Assembly (NCBI GenBank): GCA_947495685.1
Contig: CANLZY010000008.1
Span: 1-64,000, forward strand
Origin: an uncultured Tropicimonas sp.
GTDB lineage: Bacteria > Pseudomonadota > Alphaproteobacteria > Rhodobacterales > Rhodobacteraceae
Direction of reading: 5' to 3'
Length of the DNA stretch: 64,000 nucleotides
The notes under the pieces were generated by a model. The model was given only the letters and a program-made list of their open reading frames with translations, had not been told where the DNA came from and searched no databases. The translations under genes and the position numbers were made by a program. Of the stretch, positions 34,891 to 45,214 are shown piece by piece; within the stretch, counting starts at the first letter, position 1; the number at the start of each line of letters is the position of its first letter.

Positions 34891-35678
34891 GCGGAGAAAA
34901 ACAGTTCTGTCAGCAGATAATTGGACGAAAGGATCAGCACCGATGCAGTAACGACGGCCTGCTTGGTTGCTTTGCCGACGCCCTGGGCACCGCGGCCCGA
35001 GTTCATGCCGTGATAGCAACCCATCAGGGCGATCAGGAAGCCGAACACGGCACCCTTGGCAATGCCGGAGGCGATGTCCCAGGGCTCCAGGAAATCGATC
35101 GTGTTGCGCAGGTAGGTGGCCGAGTTGAACCCCAGCCGATTGATACCCACCAGCCACCCACCCATGATGCCGATGGCATCGCCGACGGCGACCAGAACGG
35201 GCACGGTCAGGGTTGCAGCCAGGACCCGCGGCACCGCCAGGTATTTCAGCGGGTTGGTCGAGAGTGTCACCAGCGCGTCGATCTGCTCGGTCACCTTCAT
35301 GGTGCCAATCTCGGCGGCGATCGACGAGGCGACCCGTGCCGCGACCATCAGGCCGCCCAGCACCGGGCCAAGCTCGCGCACCATGCCGATCGCGACGATG
35401 GAGGGCACGACCGCTTCGGCACTGAACCGGGAGCCGCCGTCATAGATCTGCAGCGCCAGCGCGCCGCCGGTAAAGACCGCCGTCAGGCCGACGACCGGAA
35501 GCGAGTACCAGCCGATTGTCATGACCGCGTGGGCGAATTCCTTGAAATAGAATGGCGGTCGCAGGATGTGGCTGACGACCGCGAGGCAGAACAGCACCAT
35601 GCGCCCGATGCTGGCCAGCGCCGCCAGGACAAGCCGACCGATGGCGGCAAGAGGGGTAGCGACCAATGTGGGGCTCAT
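34887..35678 (-). CDS. mlaE: ABC transporter permease, MlaE type
   Basis: MlaE is the inner-membrane permease partner of MlaF. The 263-residue protein has five or so helices and the family core [38 protein letters not shown] and [18 protein letters not shown] at 35678; the longer frame is inside alr. Gene order alr-mlaE-mlaF with four-base overlaps indicates one transcript. Confidence 0.92.
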   Translation of the reverse strand: MSPTLVATPLAAIGRLVLAALASIGRMVLFCLAVVSHILRPPFYFKEFAHAVMTIGWYSLPVVGLTAVFTGGALALQIYDGGSRFSAEAVVPSIVAIGMVRELGPVLGGLMVAARVASSIAAEIGTMKVTEQIDALVTLSTNPLKYLAVPRVLAATLTVPVLVAVGDAIGIMGGWLVGINRLGFNSATYLRNTIDFLEPWDIASGIAKGAVFGFLIALMGCYHGMNSGRGAQGVGKATKQAVVTASVLILSSNYLLTELFFSA

Positions 35679-36727
35679 GACAACGCGCCGCCGCTGCTGT
35701 GGCGGGTATAGCGCGCGCCAAGCGAGGTCAGGATCTCGTATCCAATGGTTCCCGCCGCCGCTGCCAGATCGTCCACGCCCTGTTCGGCGCACAGGATGTC
35801 GAGAGTGACGGGAATGTAGTTCAGCGCGCTGATATCGACGGTGATGAGGTCCATCGAGACGCGCCCGATGATCGGGCAGCGGATGCCGTCGGAATAGAGC
35901 GCCGCCTTGCCGGAAATGGCGCGGATCAGGCCGTCGGCGTAACCGGCGGCGACGGTGGCAACGAGGGTTTCGGACCCTGCCATCCAGGTCGCGTTGTAGC
36001 CGACCGTTTCGCCGGGCTCGACCACCCGGGTCTGGATCACCGGCAGCGACAGGGCGGCCACGGCCTGCGCATCGGCAAAGGGAGCGCCGCCATAGAGGCC
36101 AATGCCGGGGCGGGTCAGTTCGAAATGATAGTCAGGGCCCAATAGGATGCCGCCCGTCGCCGCCAGGGAGCGCGGAACCCCAAGGCCATCGGTCATGTCG
36201 TGAAACTGTTGCAGCTGGTCGCGGCTTTGCGGGCTGTCGGGGTCGTCGGCGCTGGCGAGGTGGCTCAAGAGCAACCGGGGCTGTTGCCCAAGCGCCAGAC
36301 CGGCAACGATGCTCCACTCCTCCGGCTCCAGCCCGAGCCTGTTCATGCCGCTGTCCAGCTGGATCCCGAACGGGCTGTCCGGTAGCGCTTCGAAATGGCG
36401 AGTGAGCTGGTCGATCGAGTTCAACAAGGGGGTCAGGTCGAGGTCGCCGATCATGTCGGTGTCACCGGCCATGTGCCCGCCAAAGACGTAGATCTCCGGG
36501 CCGCGGCCCAAGGCTTCACGCACGACTGCGCCTTCCTCGGCAACGGCAACGAAGAAACGCCGCGCCCCGGCCCGTGCCAAGGCCCGGGCCACCCGTGCGG
36601 CCCCGAGCCCATAGCCGTCGGCCTTGACCACGGCGCCGGTTTCGGTCGCGTTGCCGGTTCTTGCGTTCAACGCCTGCCAGTTTGCGGCAATCGCGTCGAG
36701 ATCGATCGTTAGGGTTCCTGTCGCCAT
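35675..36727 (-). CDS. alr: Alanine racemase
   Basis: Interconverts L- and D-alanine for peptidoglycan, using PLP. The 350-residue protein has the PLP Lys in [12 protein letters not shown], the catalytic Tyr region in VGYNATW, and the conserved GIGLYGG and GRVSMDL motifs. The ATG at 36727 removes 31 unlikely residues of the longer frame. First gene of the alr-mlaE-mlaF set; its stop region overlaps the mlaE start. Confidence 0.95.
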   Translation of the reverse strand: MATGTLTIDLDAIAANWQALNARTGNATETGAVVKADGYGLGAARVARALARAGARRFFVAVAEEGAVVREALGRGPEIYVFGGHMAGDTDMIGDLDLTPLLNSIDQLTRHFEALPDSPFGIQLDSGMNRLGLEPEEWSIVAGLALGQQPRLLLSHLASADDPDSPQSRDQLQQFHDMTDGLGVPRSLAATGGILLGPDYHFELTRPGIGLYGGAPFADAQAVAALSLPVIQTRVVEPGETVGYNATWMAGSETLVATVAAGYADGLIRAISGKAALYSDGIRCPIIGRVSMDLITVDISALNYIPVTLDILCAEQGVDDLAAAAGTIGYEILTSLGARYTRHSSGGALS

Positions 36728-36940
36728 GGCCCCGGTTCTGCCATTCCGGCGCCCGAGGTCAAGGGGAAAGGCGCATGGCCATTGCCGCAGGCGTCGAGTG
36801 CGGCGAAAGAAGCCGCACACTCGGGCGGCGCTGCCGCCGTCGTTCGCGGCTCGCGCCCCCTTGGGGCACGGGCGCGGATGTCACCGTTGCGAGCACGGGA
36901 TCCGGCAGCAAGAGCGGGGCGGACAGCGCGGCGTTGGCGT

Positions 36941-38449
36941 CTAGTATTCGTCATCTCGTTGCTGCCAGGGCTGCACAAGGTTGCCGAAGCGGGTGAATTG
37001 CCCTTCGAAGCTCAGATCGACCGATCCGATCGGGCCGTGACGTTGCTTGCCGATGATCACTTCGGCCTTTCCGTGCAAGTGCTCCATGTCTTCCTGCCAT
37101 CGGGCCATGGCTTCGAGGTTGTCCTCGCCGGGCTTCTCGCGTTCCTTGTAATACTCGCCGCGGTAGACAAACATCACGACGTCGGCGTCCTGTTCGATCG
37201 AACCGGATTCGCGCAGGTCGCTCAACTGGGGCCGCTTGTCGTCGCGGCTCTCGACCGCGCGGGACAGCTGCGACAAGGCCATCACCGGGATGTTCAGTTC
37301 CTTCGCGATGGCCTTCAGGCCCTGGGTAATCTCGGAGACCTCGTTGACCCGGCTGTCCTTTGCGGTCGCGGGGCGGACCAGCTGAAGATAGTCGATGAAC
37401 AGCACGTCCAGTCCGTGGGTGCGCTTCAGGCGTCGGGCCCGCGCAGCCAGTTGGCTGATCGGCAGGGCCGGCGTGTCGTCAATGAACAACGGGCAGGATT
37501 CGAGGTCCTTGGCGGCGGCGACGAAGCGTCGGAATTCCTCTTCGGTCATGTCGCCGCGACGGATCTGCTCGCTGGGCACTTCGGAGGCCTCGGAGAGGAT
37601 CCGCGCCGCCAGTTGTTCGGCTGACATCTCCAACGAATAGAAGCCGACGATACCACCATCGACGGTGCCCTCGGTGCCATCGTTGAGCGTCCCGCGCCGA
37701 TAGGCCTTGGCGATGTTGTAGGCGATGTTACAGGCCAGCGACGTCTTGCCCATCGACGGACGCCCGGCGAGGATCAACAGGTCGGATGGGTGCAGGCCGC
37801 CGAGTTTCTTGTCGAGGTCGTTCAACCCGGTCGAGGTGCCCGCCATTCCGCCGTCACGCTGATAGGCCGCATGGGCGTTCTGGACGGCATCGGTCACCGC
37901 CCGCAGGAAGCTCTGGAAGCCGCTGTCGGCCTTGCCTTCTTCGCCCAGTTTGTAGAGCGCCTGTTCGGCCTCCACGATCTGTTCCTTGGGTTCGGAGGCC
38001 ACATCGACATTGGCGGCCTTGGCCGAGATGTCCTTGCCGAGGGCCATCAGTTCTCGACGGATCGCGAGGTCATAGATGATCTGCGCGTAGTCGCGCGCCG
38101 CGAAACTGGAGATCGCGCCGCCGGCCAGTCGGGCCAGGTAGGCCGGGCCGCCCAGTTCCTTGAGGCCGGCATGATCCTCCATGAACGCCTTCAACGTGAC
38201 CGGGGTGGCCTGAAGGTTCTTGGCGATACGCGCCGCGGCGACTTCGTAGATTCGGGCGTGCACCGGATCATAGAAGTGTTCGGTGGAAATGACGGACGCG
38301 ACCCTGTCGAAGATATCGTTGTTCGTCAGGATCGCGCCCAGGAGTTGCTGCTCGGCCTCGATATTGTGGGGCAGAAAGTCCTCTACCCGCGCACTGCTCT
38401 CGTTCGCCTGTGTTATTGCAAGTGGCGTCACCGCCGAAACGTCATTCAT
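36941..38449 (-). CDS. dnaB: Replicative DNA helicase DnaB
   Basis: DnaB unwinds DNA at the replication fork as a hexamer. The 502-residue protein has the N-terminal primase-interaction domain (LPHNIEAEQQLLGAIL), the linker, and the RecA-like ATPase with Walker A ILAGRPSMGKTS and Walker B LDVLFIDYLQLV, then SQLSRAVESRDDKRPQLSDL. ATG at 38449 fits the family; the 53-residue upstream extension does not. No intein is visible. Confidence 0.96.
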   Translation of the reverse strand: MNDVSAVTPLAITQANESSARVEDFLPHNIEAEQQLLGAILTNNDIFDRVASVISTEHFYDPVHARIYEVAAARIAKNLQATPVTLKAFMEDHAGLKELGGPAYLARLAGGAISSFAARDYAQIIYDLAIRRELMALGKDISAKAANVDVASEPKEQIVEAEQALYKLGEEGKADSGFQSFLRAVTDAVQNAHAAYQRDGGMAGTSTGLNDLDKKLGGLHPSDLLILAGRPSMGKTSLACNIAYNIAKAYRRGTLNDGTEGTVDGGIVGFYSLEMSAEQLAARILSEASEVPSEQIRRGDMTEEEFRRFVAAAKDLESCPLFIDDTPALPISQLAARARRLKRTHGLDVLFIDYLQLVRPATAKDSRVNEVSEITQGLKAIAKELNIPVMALSQLSRAVESRDDKRPQLSDLRESGSIEQDADVVMFVYRGEYYKEREKPGEDNLEAMARWQEDMEHLHGKAEVIIGKQRHGPIGSVDLSFEGQFTRFGNLVQPWQQRDDEY

Positions 38450-38729
38450 CCCGATTGCCCTTTGCCGATCCGTTCGCATCCTGTTTGTGAGGTCGCGCGC
38501 GAAGCTGCTTCGCTGCGGATCGGGTATTGTTGTTGCCAGACCTGATACCGCCTCGGGCGGGCTCTGGCAAAATGTATAATTCTGTGGATAGAGTGTGAAC
38601 GAAATCACGCACCATATCTGGATTCTTGCGGGCCAGGTGGCGCGTCATGTTGTGGCATTGGGGCGGTTTCATGCCTTGCGACTTCTTGCCGATGTCTCGT
38701 CGATTTCCCCTATCAGAAAACGGTGTCTG

Positions 38730-39404
38730 TCAGCTGCGGGCGGCTTGCCAGGCGCGCGGATCGTCCAGGAATGCCTCCACTTCGCGCAGTGTCTCGGCGT
38801 CGAATGCCTTGCGCGCCCGCGCGACGTCCAGAACATCCCGCCAGGTGCACAGATGGTGCAATGCAACACCGTGATCGCCGAGTGTCTTTGTCGTCTCCGG
38901 AAAGATTCCGTAGTAGAATATGACGGCGGTATGGGCACAGTTCGCCCCGGTTTCGCGGATCGCATCGACAAAGCTCAGCTTGGAGCCGCCGTCAGTGGTC
39001 AGATCCTCGACCAGCAGAGCCCGATCCGTTTCACCCATCACACCCTCGATCCGGGCATTGCGGCCATAGCCCTTGGGCTTCTTGCGCACATAGGTCATCG
39101 GAAGGGCCATCCGCTCGGCCACGAGCGCGGCAAAGGGAATGCCGGCGGTCTCGCCGCCCGCAATATTGGTGAAGGCTTCGAAGCCGGCATCACGCATGAC
39201 CTTGGCGGTGAGGAAATCCATCAGCGTGGTGCGAATGCGGGGATAGGAGATCAGCTTGCGACAGTCGATGTAGGTGGGCGAGGGCAGTCCGGACGCAAGC
39301 GTGAAAGGTTCGCGTGCGTTGAAATGCACCGCGCCAATCTCCAGCAGCATGCCAGCGCTGATTCGGGCCATGGTCGCGTCATCTGGGTGGGTCGTCGGGA
39401 TCAT
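38730..39404 (-). CDS. pyrE: Orotate phosphoribosyltransferase
   Basis: Forms OMP from orotate and PRPP in pyrimidine synthesis. The 224-residue protein has the substrate loop region [11 protein letters not shown] and the PRPP-binding motif [15 protein letters not shown] strong CAGGAGG precedes the ATG. The dihydroorotase gene pyrC lies 1.6 kb upstream on the same strand, separated from pyrE by an RTX protein gene. Confidence 0.95.
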   Translation of the reverse strand: MIPTTHPDDATMARISAGMLLEIGAVHFNAREPFTLASGLPSPTYIDCRKLISYPRIRTTLMDFLTAKVMRDAGFEAFTNIAGGETAGIPFAALVAERMALPMTYVRKKPKGYGRNARIEGVMGETDRALLVEDLTTDGGSKLSFVDAIRETGANCAHTAVIFYYGIFPETTKTLGDHGVALHHLCTWRDVLDVARARKAFDAETLREVEAFLDDPRAWQAARS

Positions 39405-39560
39405 CTCTGCCTCCTGTTTCTTCTTGGTGAAAATACCCCGCCCAGGGCCTGAAATCTCATACCGCCCGCCGGGGTCTCGAACCTCGGGCGGACCTACTTG
39501 AACCCACGAAAAAAGGCCAGCCCCAACGGGCCAGCCTCCGTGTTTCGTATTGGGTCGGGA

Positions 39561-40670
39561 TCAGAACAGAAAGTCGTCCCTGCTCAGATCGTCCATGCTT
39601 ACATCGATCACGGTGATCGTGTTGCCCTTCTTGTCCTTGATGAGCGCATCGCCATCCGCAGTCTCAGTGAGGTGGTTGTTCTTGAGGTCCTTCCAATTCT
39701 TGATCGGTTTCACGCCCTTGAGGTCGATTACCTCGTTGGGACCGGAGACGGTGAAATCATCGATGACGTCCTTGCCGAACTTGGCGGCGAAGACAAACAC
39801 GTCGCTGTCGCCGCCACCGGTAAGTTCGTCGTTGCCGCCGCCGCCGATGATCCGGTCATCTCCGAGGGAGCCGAAGATGTTGTCCTTGCCGCCGCCACCT
39901 TTGAGGATGTCGTTGCCGTTGCCTCCGTCCAGTCCGTCCTTTCCTCCGCCTCCGTCGAGCTTGTCATTGCCGTCATCACCGTTCAGGAAATCATTTCCGG
40001 CACCGCCTTTGAGAATGTCGTCGCCATCGTCGCCCCATCCGGTGTCATCGCCGGTCCCGAGGAGAACCGTGTCATTGCCGCCACCAGCCCTGACCTGGTC
40101 ATTGGCCTTTCCGGTGTTGATCCAGTCATCGGTTCTGTCATCGTCATCCTGATCGCCAAGCGTGACGTTGTCTTCCTCGCGGACATCGATGGTGAGAAGC
40201 GACTTGAACTTGATCTTGACTCCCGGGCGCAGGGGGCCGGAGGTGATCATCCCCGAGGCATCGATATCAAGGCTGTCGATAACGGCTTCCCATTCCGCCC
40301 GGGTGTTGGAAGAGATATTCGGCTCGGCGAGCGAGAAGTACCCGTTGGGAATGTCAGGGTTATCATTTTGGTCAGCATAGACCCGCAACCAGGGCGTCGT
40401 ACCTACCTCCCAGACGATATTGCCCAGACGATGGTCGTCGATGCTGTCCATGCGCTGTCCGTCGTCGGAAGGCGAATCCTCGCCGAGGAACATGTAACCG
40501 CCCTTGGGAAGGACGATCTTGACGTCGTTGTGCGGATCGCCTTCCGCTTTCTCCTTCAGGACTTCGTAGCTGAAATGTTTCTTCTTGTCGGGAACGACGA
40601 ACTCCAGTTCCGTTCTTTCAAAGAATTTGTCGCCGATGTTCCCGACGCCAAGCAATGTATAGGTGGTCAT
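39561..40670 (-). CDS. RTX-type calcium-binding secreted protein
   Basis: A 369-residue acidic protein with a block of GGxGxDxLx nonapeptide repeats (about residues 195-300, such as GGAGNDFLNGDDGNDKLDGG) that bind calcium outside the cell, and a C-terminus (SRDDFLF) of the kind recognised by type I secretion. The N-terminal 190 residues are not assigned. No secretion ATPase or membrane fusion gene is nearby, so export would use a system elsewhere. GAGGG precedes the ATG. It sits between pyrC and pyrE with its own long leader. Confidence 0.85.
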   Translation of the reverse strand: MTTYTLLGVGNIGDKFFERTELEFVVPDKKKHFSYEVLKEKAEGDPHNDVKIVLPKGGYMFLGEDSPSDDGQRMDSIDDHRLGNIVWEVGTTPWLRVYADQNDNPDIPNGYFSLAEPNISSNTRAEWEAVIDSLDIDASGMITSGPLRPGVKIKFKSLLTIDVREEDNVTLGDQDDDDRTDDWINTGKANDQVRAGGGNDTVLLGTGDDTGWGDDGDDILKGGAGNDFLNGDDGNDKLDGGGGKDGLDGGNGNDILKGGGGKDNIFGSLGDDRIIGGGGNDELTGGGDSDVFVFAAKFGKDVIDDFTVSGPNEVIDLKGVKPIKNWKDLKNNHLTETADGDALIKDKKGNTITVIDVSMDDLSRDDFLF

Positions 40671-40910
40671 TTCTATCCCTCTTTTTCAAATGGTTCCCGC
40701 AGGCGTGCTTCCCTGGGGATCACGTTGCTAACGCCGACATCACGACATCCGGGACAATTGGATTTAATGGTATTGTCCGAGCTGGGCCCGGCAGAATTCA
40801 ACTGACAAAAAAGGGTTCGATCTGTTGCGCGTGCGGTGAAAGGATTTTTCAGCGCGCCTTATAAGTCAAGCGTCTGTTTGGTTTACCTTAGGTAACTTTG
40901 GGCCTGTAAA

Positions 40911-40940
40911 CTCCCTTCCGCTGTCCTTTGCGGGAGGGAG
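40911..40940 (-). terminator. Terminator after pyrC
   Basis: ctcccttccgc (40911-40921) pairs with gcgggagggag (40930-40940) over 11 bp with one G-U pair and an 8-base loop. Read on the minus strand it is followed by TTTACAGG, 30 bases after the pyrC stop. Confidence 0.65.
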
Positions 40941-40969
40941 CTATCGACACTGGGGCAGCGTGGCTGCCT

Positions 40970-42010
40970 TCAACCGGAAACCTTCCAGAGCACAGACGTG
41001 CCGGGGTCAAAAACGACCACCGGCCCATCGCCGGTCTCTATCTGGGGCGGGATCTCAAGAACGTCTCCCTTCACGAGAGTGATCGTCTCGTCGTTCGGCG
41101 CCATCCGATAGAAGGCCGGGCCATTCAGCGAGGTGAACGCCTCCAGCTTGTCCAGCGCGCCGGCGTCATCGAAGACCTGCGCGAGGCAGGGCATGGTGAC
41201 AGAGGCCGAAAAGACGCCGGCGCAGCCGCAGGCGCTTTCCTTGTTGGCCTGGGTATGCGGTGCAGAATCCGTGCCAAGGAAGACTTGCGCGAAGCCGGAG
41301 GTCGCCAGTTCCACCAGCGCGGCGCGGTGGCTTTCGCGCTTGGCCACGGGCAGGCAATAGTAATGCGGCTTGATCCCGCCCACGAGGATGTGGTTGCGGT
41401 TGATCATCAGGTGGTGGGTGGTGATCGTGGCCCCGAGCGACCCGTCGCTCTCCTTCACATAGGCGCAGGCGTCCGACGTGGTGATGTGCTCCATGACCAC
41501 CCGCAGGCCGGGCGTGCGGCGACGGATCGGGTCGAGGACCTCTTCGATGAAGACGGCTTCGCGGTCGAAGATATCGATCTCGTTGCGGGTGACCTCGCCG
41601 TGCACACACAGGGGCACGCCAGCCTCCGCCATGGCCTCGAACACCGGCTGCACCTTGTCCATGTCGGTCACACCGGAAGCGGAATTGGTGGTGGCGCCCG
41701 CCGGGTAAAGCTTCACGGCCGAGATCAGGCCCGAGGCATGGGCGGCGATCACATCGGCCGGATCCGTGCCTTCGGTCAGGTACAGAGTCATCAGTGGCGT
41801 GAAATCCATGCCCTCGGGCAGGGCGGCCAGAATCCGGTCGCGATAGGCACGGGCGTCGGCCGATGTCACAACCGGCGGCACCAGGTTGGGCATGATGATG
41901 GCGCGCGCAAAGTCGCGGGCGGTTTCGGGAAGGACAGCCTGCAACATTGCGCCATCGCGCAGGTGCAGGTGCCAGTCATCGGGGCGGCGGAGCGTGAGGG
42001 TCTGGGTCAT
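40970..42010 (-). CDS. pyrC: Dihydroorotase (PyrC type)
   Basis: Cyclises carbamoyl-aspartate to dihydroorotate. The 346-residue protein is the class II PyrC form, with HLHLRD metal motif, carboxylated Lys in [14 protein letters not shown], His in CVHGEV and MEHITTSDA, and the catalytic Asp in [11 protein letters not shown] at 42010 is the family start; the longer frame overlaps the pyrC-ureD intergenic region. Divergent from ureD. Confidence 0.95.
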   Translation of the reverse strand: MTQTLTLRRPDDWHLHLRDGAMLQAVLPETARDFARAIIMPNLVPPVVTSADARAYRDRILAALPEGMDFTPLMTLYLTEGTDPADVIAAHASGLISAVKLYPAGATTNSASGVTDMDKVQPVFEAMAEAGVPLCVHGEVTRNEIDIFDREAVFIEEVLDPIRRRTPGLRVVMEHITTSDACAYVKESDGSLGATITTHHLMINRNHILVGGIKPHYYCLPVAKRESHRAALVELATSGFAQVFLGTDSAPHTQANKESACGCAGVFSASVTMPCLAQVFDDAGALDKLEAFTSLNGPAFYRMAPNDETITLVKGDVLEIPPQIETGDGPVVVFDPGTSVLWKVSG

Positions 42011-42195
42011 GGCACATCCGACGTACCGCAGCCCGCCGCCAAGCGCCAGAGTGCCGAAGGCCGCAACCGGTCCGTGGGGGTGCCGCGAAAATGGGCAGTG
42101 AGCGGAAAAATGAGCAGAAGTGGGCGTGTGGCATTCATGCTGCATTGCAGCATTCGCGTCGCCGGGTTAGGGTCGGGCAACCCGGCGGAGAGCCC

Positions 42196-43026
42196 ATGTT
42201 CGACCTTGAGACAGAACCGAAACAGCTTCAGCGTGCCCGTGGGCGGGCCGAAGTCGGTTTTGTGCTGCGTCAGGGGCAGACCCGGTTGAAGCACCTTCAC
42301 CAGTCCGGCTGTGCCAAGGCGATGCTGCCGCAGGTGCCCGGCGCGCCCGAGGTGGTGTTCCTGAACACGGCGGGCGGGCTGACCGGTGGAGACCGGCTGG
42401 ATTATCGCGTGACGCTGGCCGAGGGCACCCGGGCCACCGCAACTACACAGACCGCCGAACGTGCCTATGCTGCCATCCGGCATGCAGCCCCCGCGACCGT
42501 GTCGTGCCGGATGCAGGTCGGTGCGGGTGCGGCGCTCGACTGGCTGCCGCAGGAGACGATCCTGTTCGAAGGCTCGGCGCTGGAACGGACAACCCGAATC
42601 GACCTGGATGCCGGGGCGCGGCTGCTATTGTGCGAAACGCTGGTGTTCGGGCGTGCGGCGATGGGCGAGACGCTTGGCCGGCTGAGCCTGTTGGACCGGC
42701 GCGAGATCTGGCGCGAGGGACAACCGGTGCTGGTCGATGCTGTGCGCATGGATGACGCCAGCCTGACCCGACCGGACGCGCCTGCGATGCTGAATGGCGC
42801 CCGGGCGGTGGCCTTGGTGGCTCTTGTCGCCGATGGGGCCGAGGATGCATTGGGACCCGTACGGGACCTGCTGGCCAACACCGACGTGACTGCGGCGGCG
42901 TCGGCCTGGAACGGGCGGTGCCTTGTGCGGTTGATGGCGGGCGACGCCTGGCCGCTGCGCCGGGTGCTGGTGGCCCTGCTGACACATCTGAGAGGCACGG
43001 CGCCGCCGCGCGTCTGGCAAACCTGA
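42196..43026 (+). CDS. ureD: Urease accessory protein UreD
   Basis: UreD (UreH) binds apo-urease with UreF and UreG during nickel insertion. The 276-residue protein shows the family's [14 protein letters not shown] segment and [11 protein letters not shown] chose the ATG at 42196 ([10 protein letters not shown]), as the 35 residues upstream look non-coding. First gene of the urease cluster, divergent from pyrC across 185 bases, which should hold the promoter. Confidence 0.92.
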   Translation: MFDLETEPKQLQRARGRAEVGFVLRQGQTRLKHLHQSGCAKAMLPQVPGAPEVVFLNTAGGLTGGDRLDYRVTLAEGTRATATTQTAERAYAAIRHAAPATVSCRMQVGAGAALDWLPQETILFEGSALERTTRIDLDAGARLLLCETLVFGRAAMGETLGRLSLLDRREIWREGQPVLVDAVRMDDASLTRPDAPAMLNGARAVALVALVADGAEDALGPVRDLLANTDVTAAASAWNGRCLVRLMAGDAWPLRRVLVALLTHLRGTAPPRVWQT

Positions 43027-43034
43027 GGACCAAC

Positions 43035-43337
43035 ATGAACCTGACTCCGCGTGAAAAAGACAAGCTTCTGGTCAGCCTTGCCGCGATGGTGGCGCGCAAC
43101 CGGCTGGAGCGTGGCGTGAAGCTGAACTATCCCGAAGCGATTGCCCTGATCACCGATTTTGTCGTCGAGGGCGCACGCGATGGGCGGTCAGTGTCCGAGT
43201 TGATGGAGGCGGGGGCCAGGGTCGTTGGTGTCGATCAGTGCATGGACGGGATCCCCGAGATGATTCACGAGGTTCAGGTCGAAGCGACCTTTCCCGACGG
43301 CACCAAGCTGGTGACCGTGCATCACCCGATCCGCTGA
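43035..43337 (+). CDS. ureA: Urease gamma subunit
   Basis: The 100-residue small structural subunit of urease, with the characteristic [12 protein letters not shown] start and NYPEAIALI. Eight bases after ureD, preceded by GAGG. Complete. Confidence 0.96.
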   Translation: MNLTPREKDKLLVSLAAMVARNRLERGVKLNYPEAIALITDFVVEGARDGRSVSELMEAGARVVGVDQCMDGIPEMIHEVQVEATFPDGTKLVTVHHPIR

Positions 43338-43347
43338 GGCTCCGTCG

Positions 43348-43812
43348 ATGCTGGCAAGTTTCTTCTTTTCCGCCCTCGCCGGGTACCTGACGCGCCATGT
43401 CGAGGCGCCGCTGGAGGCGCTGATCGCCCGCGTGATCAAGGTCGACATCCGGCTGGATGCGCTGGAATTCCGGGTGCTGACCTTCGGGTTGATGCTGATG
43501 CTGGCGGCGGTGGCGACGGCGTTGGTCGGGGCGGACAGTTCTGCCTACATGGCGGCGACGGGCGCGTTACTCGGGTTTTTCGGAAAGGATCTCTATGCAT
43601 TCCTGCGCGATCCGAACAAGACCGGTGGCGTGGACGAGGACGACTGGGACGGCGAGCTTGACGAAGCGGGCCGCCGCCGCGTGAAGGATCACGGTTCCGG
43701 CGAATCCGACACGGAAGAGACCCTGCGCTCGGTGCGGCTGGCTTTGCAGGACAGTGACGGCCCGCAGGTCGATCCGACAGATGGCGTGACAGACAAGGAG
43801 CACGAGCGATGA
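43348..43812 (+). CDS. Unknown membrane protein between ureA and ureB
   Basis: Not recognised. The 154-residue product has a weakly hydrophobic N-terminus, two membrane segments at about residues 45-62 ([18 protein letters not shown]) and 67-80, and a highly acidic, probably disordered cytoplasmic tail ([13 protein letters not shown]). It starts 10 bases after ureA and overlaps ureB by four bases, so it is translated as part of the operon. A role in urea or nickel handling is possible but nothing in the sequence proves it. Confidence 0.7.
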   Translation: MLASFFFSALAGYLTRHVEAPLEALIARVIKVDIRLDALEFRVLTFGLMLMLAAVATALVGADSSAYMAATGALLGFFGKDLYAFLRDPNKTGGVDEDDWDGELDEAGRRRVKDHGSGESDTEETLRSVRLALQDSDGPQVDPTDGVTDKEHER

Positions 43813-44114
43813 TCCCCGGAGAAGTAATGACGGCCCCCGGCGAAATCACCCTGAACGAGGACCTGGAGGTTGTCGCGCTGATGGTAGCCAACACCGGGGA
43901 CCGCCCTGTCCAGGTGGGCAGCCACTACCATTTCGCCGAGACCAACTCGGCACTCGAATTCGACCGCGAGGCCGCCCGCGGCATGCGGCTCGATATAGCC
44001 GCCGGAACGGCGGTACGTTTTGAACCCGGCCAGAGCCGCGAGGTGGCGTTGGTGCCGCTTGGGGGCGCCCGCCGGGTCTTCGGTTTCAACCAGGCCGTGA
44101 TGGGAGACCTCTGA
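43809..44114 (+). CDS. ureB: Urease beta subunit
   Basis: The 101-residue beta subunit, beginning MIPGEV and showing [17 protein letters not shown] and [10 protein letters not shown]. Its start overlaps the preceding membrane-protein gene by four bases. Complete. Confidence 0.96.
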   Translation: MIPGEVMTAPGEITLNEDLEVVALMVANTGDRPVQVGSHYHFAETNSALEFDREAARGMRLDIAAGTAVRFEPGQSREVALVPLGGARRVFGFNQAVMGDL

Positions 44115-44169
44115 CAGGTCGACGGCCCGATCCGCCCACGGGCGGCCAATCCATTCAGGAGACTACAGG

Positions 44170-45006
44170 ATGTTTCAGTACAAGATGCCGATCGACTATT
44201 GGCGCGAGAGCATGACGCTGATGAGCCGGACTGCGGAATTGCAGGTCGAGATGCTGCGCATGGGCCTGGGCATGGTCGATACCATGACCGACACCCCGCT
44301 CAAGGCGACCGAAATGATGAGGCTGTTCACGCCGACCGGCATGTCCTCCAAGAGCCGGAGCGCCGCTGCGCCGGCGACACCGGCAGCGACCACGCCGCCG
44401 CAACCCGCCGCCAAGGCGCCTGCGCGCCGCGCCGCGCGTCCGGCTGCCCCCGTCGCCAAGCTGGTGGCCGTCGAAACGCCGCCAGCCAAGGAGGTCGCGA
44501 AAAAGGCCTCTACACCCAAGCCGGCTGCCAGGGCGACGACGACACGCCGCCGGGCTGCTTCCAAGCCGGTCGCCCCGACGATCGAGACCGAAACTGTTGC
44601 GCCCGCCAAAACGGCCAAGCCGGCGCCGCGCCGTCGGGGTGCGGCCAAGCCGGCCGTCGCCAAGCCGGTCGCCGCGAAGGCCGCCCAAGGTGCCAAGGTC
44701 GCCACGCCAACGCAGCCCAAGGCCGCCGCCATCGAGACACCCGCTGCCGCGCCCGCGGTTGCCCCGGCTGCAAAACCCAAGGTTGCCAAGGGTGTCGCGA
44801 AACCGGCCACCGCCAAGGCAAGCCCGGCAACTGTGGCGGCAAAGCCGACCGCTGCCGTCGAGACCAAAAAGACCGAATCGGCCGCCAAGCCGGCAACCGC
44901 ACCTCTGGCGGCCCCTTTGAAGCCTCAGGTGACCGCAGCGACCGCTGAAAAAGCAGGCGCAGAAACAACGGCTTCGGCCCCTGCGACAAAGAAGGATCAA
45001 GCGTGA
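44170..45006 (+). CDS. Phasin-like N-terminus with Lys/Ala/Pro-rich tail
   Basis: A 278-residue protein in the middle of the urease operon. Residues 1-55 (YKMPIDYWRESMTLMSRTAE) are amphipathic helical and recall phasin-type surface-binding helices. From about residue 60 it is a long repetitive Ala/Lys/Pro/Thr tail like histone H1 or AlgP-type proteins, strongly basic. Such tails bind nucleic acid or polyanions in other proteins. The role here is unknown. Because its composition is so biased, some automatic pipelines may give it meaningless names such as antifreeze protein. Confidence 0.65.
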   Translation: MFQYKMPIDYWRESMTLMSRTAELQVEMLRMGLGMVDTMTDTPLKATEMMRLFTPTGMSSKSRSAAAPATPAATTPPQPAAKAPARRAARPAAPVAKLVAVETPPAKEVAKKASTPKPAARATTTRRRAASKPVAPTIETETVAPAKTAKPAPRRRGAAKPAVAKPVAAKAAQGAKVATPTQPKAAAIETPAAAPAVAPAAKPKVAKGVAKPATAKASPATVAAKPTAAVETKKTESAAKPATAPLAAPLKPQVTAATAEKAGAETTASAPATKKDQA

Positions 45007-45093
45007 CCGCTAACGGTTTGTGTTCTCCCCTTGCACCTCGCGGTGCGAGGGTTACTTTAATGAGCAGTCAAGGGATGCCGGAAGGTTCCACTT

Positions 45094-45195
45094 ATGCGTC
45101 TGCTTTCTCTGATCGATCGTCTACTGGGCCTGCTGGCGCCTGCGCCGCAACCCATTCCGATTCCCGTACGGGAACCGAAGGGGCCGCGTCGCTAG
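45094..45195 (+). CDS. Possible 33-residue small protein
   Basis: A short open frame with ATG at 45094: a hydrophobic, positively flanked N-terminus (MRLLSLIDRLLGLLAP) and a Pro-rich basic tail ending KGPRR. It lies in a 200-base gap between two operon genes and shows third-position G/C preference. The presence of a real product is unproven; it may be a small membrane-associated peptide. Confidence 0.35.
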   Translation: MRLLSLIDRLLGLLAPAPQPIPIPVREPKGPRR

Positions 45196-45214
45196 GCCAT
45201 TTCCGGGTCGTCAC

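Noticed and set aside
39495-39540. Hairpin terminator at ggccagcc...ggccagcc after the RTX gene
   Set aside because: The two copies are a direct repeat rather than complementary, so no stable stem forms.
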